64,000 bases of DNA from Larimichthys crocea (lineage: Eukaryota > Chordata > Actinopteri > Sciaenidae). A program made the position numbers and the translations under genes. A model generated the notes under the pieces. It was not told where the DNA came from, made no database searches, and worked only from the letters and a program-made list of their open reading frames with translations. The DNA lies in the NCBI RefSeq assembly GCF_000972845.2, contig NC_040018.1, positions 13,675,157-13,739,156 on the forward strand. Direction: 5' to 3'. Shown here piece after piece: positions 53,040-62,197 of this stretch (the stretch's first letter is position 1; every line of letters begins with the position of its first letter).

Positions 53040-53290
53040 CCATCCAGCTTAGCCCTCAGTTTAAACCTTCCTTTTTAATTCCAGTAATTACAGGCTCCAA
53101 TTTATATGGAGCTGTGCACACAAAGGGCCTGTTTAATGCAAACCAGTTTGATTTGGGTGAAGTGTCCCAAGCATCTCCCACATCTTACAGTCTGTTTATG
53201 CTGACTTGATGATTTATTTTCTCCCCAAAAAGGTTAAAAATTGTGCTATTTGCATCGGATTTCATTGGGGAGGAATAAATGAATGGTGAT
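53040..53290. promoter_or_regulatory. candidate conserved non-coding element
   Basis: TTTTTAATTCCAGTAATTAC, a GCTCCA...TGGAGC inverted pair around TTTATA (about 53093-53112), and octamer ATTTGCAT at 53248-53255. Confidence 0.42.
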
Positions 53291-55528
53291 TTTCCTTTTT
53301 CGTCTTTGCATAATATACCAAGTTGGTTTTACAGGCTTGTGGGCCACTGTGGGTTTCTGTCCGTCAGTGTCTCTACCAGGACAGTAAATCCAATGTGGTA
53401 CGAAGACTGTGACATTGTCAAGTGGGGAGCTAGCGCTGCCAAGAGGCCTCACAACCATGTACTTGTTGTGTGTTAATCACATTTGTGAGTCATAAAATAT
53501 TGTAATAATTCTTGTCAACTCATGAACATCTCTGTCTTTGAGTGGTGTCTGAGATGAGGAGAGCCTATGAGGACTGCAGCAGTCTCGGGTTGAGAGAGCA
53601 GGTAAATTCTGGACAACGCACACACTCTTGCTCGGAAGATCAATTGGTTTTAAGAAATATGGAGCCATCTTAAGAGGCTTAAGTCATAAAAAATGATCAT
53701 GCCTGGATGTGTTGTACATATTTAATCCCCACCAGCCTGAGCAGCAGTATGACATGTGTCTCTTCTCTCTTAAAAATCCTGCAGAGACTGAAAAGAAAAG
53801 AAAAAAATCTCTCTTTTGCCTTTTTGGCTCACAGCAAAGTAAAAAAGCACAAAGATAATGTATTACAAGTTGTACCTTATCCTGGGAGACAAAACAAGCC
53901 TCCCTCGTAAGGTGTGAAGAAGAAAAAGAGCCTGTCTATTTTGGTCTGATATGAAACTGTCATTGGAATGTGGGCCAGTAAGTCTAGCAGCTAAGGGCAG
54001 GAGCGGATGACCATAGCCTGGGAAAGCACAAGGATATCTTGCTATGCTTTTCTGCTGTCTCATAACTGACTCAACACATTTGCAGATTATGTTGCATATT
54101 TGAGTTTGTATGTATCTATAAATATCCTGTGCACCTGAAAATGTCCCTGTGGTCCTGTCCTGGTGGAAACCATAGACTGACAAGCAAAACTACATATTCT
54201 CCCCTGAATACCTCCTGTGTCCCCTGGCCTGCTTAATGGCTGTACTAGGAACCCTGCATCACACCTTCCCCTTTTCACAAAACACTGAAAATTGATTTCC
54301 CTCTTTTACTGTTATTTCAGCACAAAGGCTTTGTGGACAGGAAATATGTCTGCCATGCCAGTGGTTCTGAGCAACCATTCATAATGCTGGATGATTTTCA
54401 AATAGACAGCCTTTTTGAGGAGGTTTAAATGGGCCACTTTGACTTAGTTTTTAAATGTGATTAAAACAACATGCTTGAAGCAGCACATTTTTCACATGCC
54501 TTCCCAAAAGAGGTCAGAGTATAATATACTAAGATACCAATACAAAAGTGTCAAGCAATGTTTAAATACTTTTTTTTCCTGTTTACTTTTTAAGAGTCAA
54601 ACACTTGACAATGGAGTGGACTTATTATAAACAAAGACAACATCTACTAGAAGATAGCGCACATCACAGTGGTATATTTTAAATTATGTTAGTGTGCATG
54701 CAGTGTAGGGTAGGCGTACGTATGTTGTCTCAGCGTTTGTATGTATTTTGTTGTCTGTGTTGTATAACTGTGTGTGTGTGCAGCTATGCCAGTTTGGGTT
54801 AAGCGCAGAGTGGCCGAAGCCGCAGACACACAGGATAGATACCTAAGTGGAATCAGGCCTGTTAGATTTATGGCCATTTGTTCGGAGAGTGTTCATCCAT
54901 TGGCTATTATGGAATGATTAGAGGAGAAGGTGAAGCTCCAAGTCCAGCAAAAATCAATACAGCTGTCGAGAACGATTCAGCCTTTCCCGCTCCGAGGAGT
55001 ATTAGCACCAAACCTCTGTCTCCTCACACTTCTTCATTCGTCTCCAAGTGATTCACCCCTAAGCCTCCAAAGCAGCTTCACCTGCCATGTTCTTCTCATG
55101 GCAGCAGTGTGGCCCTGCTTCTATATGACTACTGTGAAGGCAAGAGTTACACAACAAAGCTATCATTCATGCCTTGGGAGAGCAGCTAGTTTAGTCGTGT
55201 GGGCAGCACTAGAACATTTACTGTGGCTCGTGGAGGAGTATCAAGTTAACGGGGAGAGGATTAAGGAAACATTTGGCCATTTTGTGTAAAACTCATCAAG
55301 TTCAATTGGATAATAAATACTCTCAAATATGACACAGACACACTACTTCTCCTGGTCTTACAAGAACACCTAAAATAATGCAGACAATATTAACATATTG
55401 TATGTTATTGTGCTGCATGAAGAAGTCTTCTACTTATGTATGTGCTTTTTTCAAATGAAAATGATGGTAAAACATGCCATGATAAGGTTGAGTGATGGGA
55501 CGGATGAAGAAGCTTGAGGACTACTAAC

Positions 55529-56025
55529 CTTGTAGAGTTTGAGGCTAGCCTCATGGCGGGAATTGACAGTGTGCATCCGCAGCTTCTCCAGGCTGTTAGT
55601 GTAGTAGTCGCAGGCATTGCACTTCAGGTGCACTGGATTGCCTATGGCCACACATTTAAGACGCCATTCATTGCCTTTGCCCCCTTCTTTGATGTGGGCC
55701 ACAAGCTGGTACTTTTGCACATGCTTGTCTGTCTTGCAGTGCAGCTGGAAGTTGGCCTTGAGCTGAGTGGTGTAGTGGCACAACTTGCACTGGTGAGAGT
55801 CGCCCACCACAGCACGCCACTCCTCCTCCGGTAGGCTGCGTTCAGCTCCCATATGCATGCCAAGCACATCCAGGTTGTCAGTGGTGAAGCGGTTGCACAC
55901 AGCGCACTGAAAGAGCTTGAGGGAGGGATCGCTGGTTTGTGATAGACTTTCTCCCAGGGTCATCAGTTCTTCGGACACCAACTGCCCACCGCCCAGCCGC
56001 ACGTCCATAGGGATCTCCCCACCTA
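55529..56025 (-). CDS. zfhx3: zfhx3 third coding exon (residues 1020-1185)
   Basis: The split codon G|TA gives V1020, then [20 protein letters not shown], a stretch specific to ZFHX3. It encodes three finger-like units. Finger 6 (C1060/C1063/H1077) is atypical because no second zinc-binding His sits at normal spacing; I believe the mammalian protein is similar here. Finger 7 is C1099/C1102/H1115/H1121. Finger 8 is C1155/C1158/H1171/H1177 in the [19 protein letters not shown] block. The acceptor reads CTCTAG|TAG|GTGGGG, a tandem NAGNAG site; the first AG keeps V1020. The upstream pyrimidine tract is good. The donor is TACAAG|GTTAGT, close to consensus, phase 0. Reading past it (VSSPQASSS) loses homology, which supports the junction. 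The exon is 497 bp and keeps one open frame. Confidence 0.95.
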
Positions 56026-58918
56026 CTAGAGTGCGCAGGGAACACAAAGGAAGTCGAAAAGAAAGAGGAAAAGGGTAGAAAAAAAGTGTTTAGATGGATG
56101 GATACATTTGTCATTATGTATTACAGTCACAGCTTGCAGTCTAAATCATAGCTTCACAGTTTTCAAAGATCACTTTAGCTCTCTGTAATTTACTTCAGGA
56201 CATTACATTATTATTTTATTATATTGAGTTAGTGAGCAGAGTGTTTTCCAAAGGAAGTCATAGCTTGTGGCGCTGTCATGATGAATAAAATTTCAGGTAA
56301 AGTAAAGCTGTTCAACTTTGGTCTGTCTGTCGCTACGATTTTGCATGTAGGATAATGTGCATGTATGTATTTGTGGGCCTATAGCTACTCTAGTTTTGAA
56401 CTGAGAAAGAAGAAAGCCCAGACTTTTCCATGGAGACGAAAACCTCACTTTACACATCGCCCTGTTTGGGCTGGTACACTTTCATGGTCTGTCTGTAAAT
56501 AAACCCCAGAGGCCACGAGCTTTACAGAAAAAGCAAGTTATTTTATCACTACAGCAGAACTAAGGAGTTCCCAAGCAGACATTACTGTAAATCAAATCCA
56601 TCGTGCCTGTTCACTGAATAATAATCTAAAAAAAAAAATCCACTTCTCTGCTCGGATTCTTCTACTTCTTTCTCTCCAGATTGCCTCTAAATCAATATGG
56701 ACATCTAACAGATTAATTCTGCTTGGTACTGAGTCTAAACGATGGAGAGGGAAAAAAAACAACAAAAAAACACAGCAAGCACATATCCTATGACACCAAC
56801 CAGAGAACTGATGTGTACACAGTCTGCGAAGGCTGACTTTAAAAATGAATACTAAAAAAATGAGCTAAGAGCAGCCACAGTTTTTGCCTTTGCTTGCTGA
56901 TCTTTAATCTTTCACTGCCCAGACTGAGCATGCAGGCTTGACCCTGCCTGGCTTTACACTAAATTAATTCCAGAAGCTCCTTTTTATTTATTGCTGCAGT
57001 ATGCAGCCTGCTCTTGGACTTTTCTCCATTACCTGAGTTTTTATAGCCAGGAGAGGGAGACCTTTGAGAAGCCCTCTGAAATCACTCACAGACCCAGCTC
57101 CCCAGTCATGGCTCCCTACTCTCGCTCTCTCTCTTACAAACACACAGATGCAGCACCACATGCTCAATCGCTATCCCAGTCCTGTATTTTCCTGCACCTT
57201 ACATCTCTCATTTCTACCTAGCTCTCCTGCTTTATTACTATGCAGATTCACACAGAGATTTACCACAGACCAGGATCTTGTTTCTCACCAAACCCTGGTT
57301 GTGGTGCATTAGACCAAGACTCTGATTTGTAGCTCTGCATCTATTTTCACATACAGCAGCTTCTAACCGTAATATTGTTGAGCTATATATGTCCATATCA
57401 ATAACTATACAAAGAGAATCTTTACACATGATATGTTTTCCTTGTTTGCTTTCCAGAACTAATGTTTTTAGTGAATAGCCTGACCCTTTTTTGCGGTTTC
57501 CCAGTGTACTTTAGACAACAAATTCCAGCACAAACACAAAGTCATAACCCCCTGCATTCTCTTTAACTCAATTGAAGTCCATCTCATTTCTTCCTTTCAC
57601 TACAGTAGCTGAGTCTTGGGAATAAGGATTACCAGGAGGCTGAGATCATGTGAGGTCAACACATATTTTTGGCAATACATTCAAAAGTCAAAAATCCACA
57701 GTGAGAGCATAAAAGAGCCCCTCTCACTTTAGCTGCCTGGTCTGAGATCTCCTTGTGATGGCAGATTCCCTCAAGAGATTTACTGAGCCCAGTGTAACAT
57801 ACTGTGAGTTAATATCAGAGTGTTTGTGTATGATGGTTTTAAGGGTTCTTTAAAGTGTGACCGAAGATGACACCACTGTAGTTTATGAGGCCCAGACTGT
57901 GTCATCACTGCCTGCCTTGTAACATGCTTATTACAACTCACCTCACAGGAAAATGAACCAGATGGCAGAAGAGGGGAAAAAAGAATTAGTCACAGCAATC
58001 AATTCTTGTTTGTGTCTTTGAACTGGCGACAGTTGGAGACAAGTCTGTACAAACTGCGGGGTTGTAACTGGCACGCCAAACACTCTGCTATGCTGCTGAA
58101 TTACCCATGCTGAGCCCTCTAACCTCCCTTCTTTGACCAAGATAAAATTTATAGCTGCAATTACAAAGTTGGAAAAAATGGAGAACTCCAGTGGTGAAGT
58201 TCAGCAGCAGTTTGGGAATAATGACAAAAAAAGGCTGAAGCTGGCTGCCTGAGGGGGGAGGGCAGGGAGAAAAGAACATAAGCGTTTGGCCCTCTGATTC
58301 ACCTCTTGTTCGCAAAATTGGAATTCAGAATTCAGTCAAAATCACATCAACACACATTGTGACTTAGATGACTGTATGATAGGACTGCATGAGAGGGAAA
58401 ACAAATTATCTCTGAGCTTTTGCTTTTGCTCTGTGCTTGTCACATTTATAGCTATATATTTGTAGATTCAACTAATTGGCACACTGGTCTTGTGCACAAG
58501 AAGATTCACTGAGCACTAGGAACGAACATGACTATCATGTACACTTTCAGTAAGGAAATATGGAATGGGTCTGGGGTAAGCCCCCCAGTAAACATGTCTC
58601 AAATGGATCATCTATCTTTGAGCTCTCCCTCTTTACATTTCAGTGACACTCTGCTTGTAAAATGAGAGAATCATGGCAAGTTCACTAGGGCAGGCGTACC
58701 TTAGGGCATGAGAAAGAAAGGCAGCTGCCAAAACTTATAAGTAGTGATAGTAGTGGAGAGGGGCCATATGTGGATATTGTTACTTCAGTAAAGAGTGCAT
58801 AGTGTTCATTGCTGTGTTCACTGATGAATCTGGATTCAAGATCAAGTTGAACTGAAACCGATTCCAAATGAAAGAAACAGGACATTTCTGAATGTAAGAG
58901 AGACTAAATGTTGCTCAC
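56026..58918 (-). other. zfhx3: zfhx3 intron 3 (2.9 kb)
   Basis: Phase-1 intron with GTGAGC donor and TCTAG acceptor behind a strong pyrimidine tract (56028-56090). It has no coding sequence that I can support. 56620-56800 has A-rich runs. 56850-57000 is a possible conserved stretch (TTAAAAATGAATACT, AAATTAATTCC). 57000-57250 is CT-rich low-complexity. 57250-58900 is ordinary unique intronic sequence with no recognisable mobile element. Confidence 0.9.
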
Positions 58919-59498
58919 CGAGCGTAGGTGCCAGGGCGGCCATATTGGGATCCAGGTGAAAGCTCCCCATCAAGAACTGGGCCTCAGCCCCAGCTGGGTC
59001 TATCTTGAGGCCTGGTGGAAGGCTCATGTTCTGGGTCAGGTAATACTGGTAGAGCTCAGCCTCAGATGGTGAAGGCATTGCTCCCAAGCCAAGTCGGCCA
59101 TGCTGCATCTGAGTCACATTCTGCTGGAGAAGCATCATGTTGTGCATGTGCTTCTCGCTGGTCATGTGGATACGCAGGTTCCGTGCCACATTGGTCTCGT
59201 AGTCACACACCTCGCACCGCCAAGTAGGTTTGCTTTTCGGCTTGGTCGGGGAGGGGGCCCCACACGGTCCAGCCATATGGGTGGAGGACTGTGTAGGATG
59301 GTGGTGGGGAGGGTGATGGCTACTGGCCTGGGTTACTGAGGGGACAGCCACCACTCCTCCTGCGGTATGTCCAAACACCTGCTCCTGCGCAGAGGCAATA
59401 GAGCCTCCATTTTGCAGTGTCTGCATGTTGTTCAGGTGCTTGTCCGACTGCATGTGGATGCTTAGGTTGCCCTTTGTGGTGGTGGAGTAGTTACACAC
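58919..59498 (-). CDS. zfhx3: zfhx3 second coding exon (residues 827-1019 plus 1 nt)
   Basis: Continues the reading frame after the tttttag acceptor at 59500-59499, starting with [13 protein letters not shown]. It completes finger 4 (C825, C828, H841, H847), whose first Cys comes from the previous exon. A low-complexity His/Pro/Ser linker follows (about 880-900). Finger 5 is C921/C924/H937/H943 in the [19 protein letters not shown] block, which is nearly invariant in ZFHX3 and ZFHX4. The C-terminal part (EAELYQYYL, then [12 protein letters not shown]) matches the ZFHX3 linker. The donor is CTCG|GTGAGC at 58919/58918, leaving phase 1. The exon is 580 bp with no stop in frame. Mammals have a short isoform made from an alternative upstream exon that starts within this region; I did not identify such an exon here. 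Confidence 0.95.
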
Positions 59499-59683
59499 CT
59501 AAAAAACATACAACATTTTCTCTTGAATGCAAGGAAGTGATACATACATAATTCTAAAGTAATTTTAAACATTGGTTTACATCTTACACAACCCCAAATG
59601 GCTTAACAAATCAACAACATGAAATCAACTCTAATTGCAACCCTTATAAAAAAGGAGCATCACTTCATTTCTTTGCTACATAC
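59499..59683 (-). other. zfhx3: zfhx3 intron 2 (185 bp)
   Basis: A short phase-0 intron with GTATGT donor and TTTTTTAG acceptor. It interrupts the CxxC of zinc finger 4 between Glu826 and Val827. Reading through the donor gives VCSKEMK and a stop, so retention of this intron would truncate the protein after residue 833. Confidence 0.93.
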
Positions 59684-62161
59684 CTCACACCGGAAGGGCT
59701 TGTAACCACAGGTATAGCTTTCTCCACGAGCCAGACGAGGGTGGCTCTGACCACTGCTGCAGTACATACAGGAGCCTCCAGAATCTGGGTGCTTCTCTTT
59801 CATGTGGGCCTCCAACGTCTGCTGGTACTTGTAATGCCAGTTGCATTTGGGACACTTGAGTGTCTTGCATGAGTTGCGTGAATGCATCATGGTCATGTGA
59901 CCACCCAAGGAGCGTGAGGAACCCAGAACGGTGTCACATTTAGGGCATTCTACCCCACTTCCTCCACTGCCACCAGGCCCATGGTTCTGTGAGCACTCAC
60001 CCATCCCTGTCATATCACAGGAGCCCCCTGGTAGGGGGTGGGAGTGGCCATGAGATGAAGGGTGGAGGTGATGATGTAGGTGGTGCATGTGGTGATGGTG
60101 CAGAAGGGCTCCATTTTCCTCCTCTCCCTCTGCTGGGAAATCATTTGGTTCTGGAGCTGTGGCACTATCTCGATTGGCACTTTCATCAGCAGCAGCATTG
60201 GAGGACAGAGGTGAGGAGGACGTGCCAGCAGTGTCATCCTCGCTCCTTCTGACGGCAGCTGCCGCCATTGCCATGGGAACTGTGGGCCCCTGGCAGTTAA
60301 AGCTCAGAGGGAGCTCTGAGGTCCTACCCCCACCATCTGAAGCTGAACCCTCTTTCTTGACAGAAGAGGAAGTGGAAGCAGGGGCTTTGCTGTTGAGTGT
60401 GGAACTGACTGCAGAGGTGCAGGCAGAAGGCTGGAGAGCGCTACTAGGCATTAATAAAGGAGATTTGGAAATGCTTTGGTTTGAGACAGCTGGTTCCCCC
60501 GCTTCACCCCTGCCGCTGCTACTGTTACCACCACAAGCCACTGCAGTGCTTTCTGCCTCCACCTCATCTTCCTCCTCCCCTAATAACAATTCCTCTTCTT
60601 CTTCCGAGCCCCCCATCTGGCTCGATAGGTGCGCTTTGCTTTCATGTCCATCAGTGTCCCCATCCTCGCCCTTGCATGCCAACTCTTTCCCAGCAGGCTC
60701 CTCTGTTCTCCCTCCCTGTTTGGGCAGGGCACTGGAGTCTTTGGCAGAGCCTGGGGATGAGGTAAGAGTGGATGCTTTGGGAATGCTCAGCCCTCCAAGA
60801 GAGAGAGCTGAGCTAAGGTTTTGTTGCTGCTGCTGTTGCTGGAGGCCAGATTCAGAGTCTTTGTTCAGGAGGGTCTTGCTGCCCCCACTGCTGCTTCCAG
60901 GCTCCAGATGGACTCCACTAAATGTGCCATAGAAGCTCTGGCCAGAGTTAATGGGGAGCAGAGTAGGTGGCAGAGGAGTGCTCTTAGTTTTTGGTTCCAG
61001 GAAACTGATGAGGGGCTCTTTGTCCTTCCCAATGCCCTGGATGATGGCAGATACATGCTTGTCCCCTAGCAGCTGCCGCTCGTCCTCACACAGTGTCATG
61101 CGGTGATCATGGACGGCATGAGTGGCAAAGGAACGCGCATAGCCAAAGGACAGCTTGCAGAGAAAACACATGAAAATGGGCTTACCCTTGCCATATAGGG
61201 CTAGCCCATCAAATTTGGAGAAATCCACGTTGTTGGGAACATCTTTGGATACACAGGACTTCTTGGCAGACCCATCGCTGTTCAGGTAATCCTTGTTGCT
61301 TTTGTGCCGCACATCGAAGACACGGAAACTGTGCAGGACAGGGCTGAGGCCTGCCATGGTTGAGGTATTGGGGAAACCTTGGTCTGAATTGCCAAACCAC
61401 TTCCCGAAGGAGGAGGCTATGTGGAACGTGTTGATGATCTGAGGGTAGACCGAGGATGAACTCCCAGCAGGTTCCCCCGGTTTTCCCCCACTGGTGAGAG
61501 AGTTTGTGGGCAGCAGGCCGGGTACCATGCTCCCACCACTTTGGATCAACTGACTGAGGCTCTCTACGATGTAGGCTGAGCCATCTGGCTGGTAAACTAT
61601 CTCTCCAGCCAAGTTCTCCACATCACTGCTCTCCTCTTCCTCCTCCTCTTCTCCTTCCTCACTCCCACTCTCAGGTGCCCCCTGCTGTCGTGTGGGCTGA
61701 TGTCGCAGGAGAGTGGGCATGCCCCCTCCTCCTGAAGCCATCGGCACCCCAGGAAAGGGTTGAAGACTTGGGAAACAGCTGTCAATCTCCATTTCATCTA
61801 AGTCCTCAGATTCTTCCTCTTCTCCACAGCTCACTCCTTCTTGCTCTTCTTCCTCTAGACCCTCTCTTCTAGGATGCAGCTGGCCTGTGGCAGAGCTGTC
61901 ACGGTGGGCCTGCGGTGATGTCTGTTTTGGCTGCTGCTGCTGGGACTGTAGTTCTCTCACCCCGTCATGAGGTGCACTGGGGTTTTGGGGTTGAGAAGGG
62001 TAGGGAGCAGAGAGAGATAGGGGGTCCAGGGAAGGGGCCTGGTTGGTGCAAGGGACCTGTGAGCTAGAGTGATCGTTCCAGGGCTGTGGTGGTTGCTGTT
62101 GCTGGGAGGAGCAGAGCCCATCGTCTGTCCCAGAAACCACAGGAGACTCACAGCTGTCCAT
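59684..62161 (-). CDS. zfhx3: zfhx3 first coding exon (residues 1-826)
   Basis: Encodes the N-terminus of ZFHX3/ATBF1, a nuclear transcription factor that in vertebrates acts in neuronal differentiation and growth control. The ATG at 62161 is chosen because it opens with [11 protein letters not shown], close to the ZFHX3 N-terminus, and has A at -3 and G at +4. Visible parts: Gln-rich 20-77; acidic tracts near 102-125 and 166-182; the ZFHX3 signature block 179-205; conserved block 239-390 with a C2H2 finger (C332, C335, H348, H353); a seven-Gln run 441-447; an acidic region 519-538; a His-rich stretch 688-708; fingers at C739/C742/H755/H760 and C770/C773/H786/H791. The exon ends after FRCE with donor GAG|GTATGT, splitting the CxxC of the fourth finger; phase 0. 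ZFHX4 is the alternative and fits less well. The N-terminal finger I recall in mammals is not recognisable. Confidence 0.96.
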
Positions 62162-62197
62162 GCTGATGCCTACATGAGGCGTTCATCGCATCCAGGC
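62162..62197 (-). other. zfhx3: zfhx3 5' UTR segment of the start-codon exon
   Basis: A splice acceptor TTTGTGTCTCTGCAG ends at 62198 behind a pyrimidine-rich stretch, so the start-codon exon probably begins at 62197 and 5' non-coding exon(s) lie beyond the window. The 36-nt leader piece contains three upstream AUGs. AUG at 62191 gives ATG CGA TGA. AUG at 62186 opens a 12-codon frame ending at 62148, overlapping the main start out of frame. AUG at 62175 is followed at once by TAG. The acceptor is inferred from sequence only; no promoter is visible here. Confidence 0.7.

Larger units (their letters stand above)
31443..55528 (-). other. zfhx3: zfhx3 intron 4 (24.1 kb)
   Basis: Phase-0 intron from GTTAGT (55528) to CCCACAG (31443). 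No second gene is recognisable on either strand; the open frames are short, lack domains and several consist of microsatellite translation. Content from high to low: 54700-54900 partly CA/GT rich; 52130-53260 dense candidate regulatory blocks; 50796-50832 TG repeat; 50282-50333 CAG/CAN repeat; 46130-46400 octamer block; 44852-44883 TG repeat; 42888-42917 C13/(AC)8; 41880-42080 AT-motif block; 38761-38772 G12; 37420-37640 candidate block; 35229-35528 CT and alternating purine-pyrimidine repeats. Other stretches (for example 32300-34900, 38900-40100, 43200-44800, 47200-50200) are unique sequence in which I see nothing specific. Confidence 0.9.

Noticed and set aside
60159..60932. 257-codon plus-strand open frame
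   Set aside because: Antisense of the zfhx3 coding exon; its Ser/Leu/Pro runs mirror Glu, Gln and Ser codons on the coding strand, and no domain is seen.
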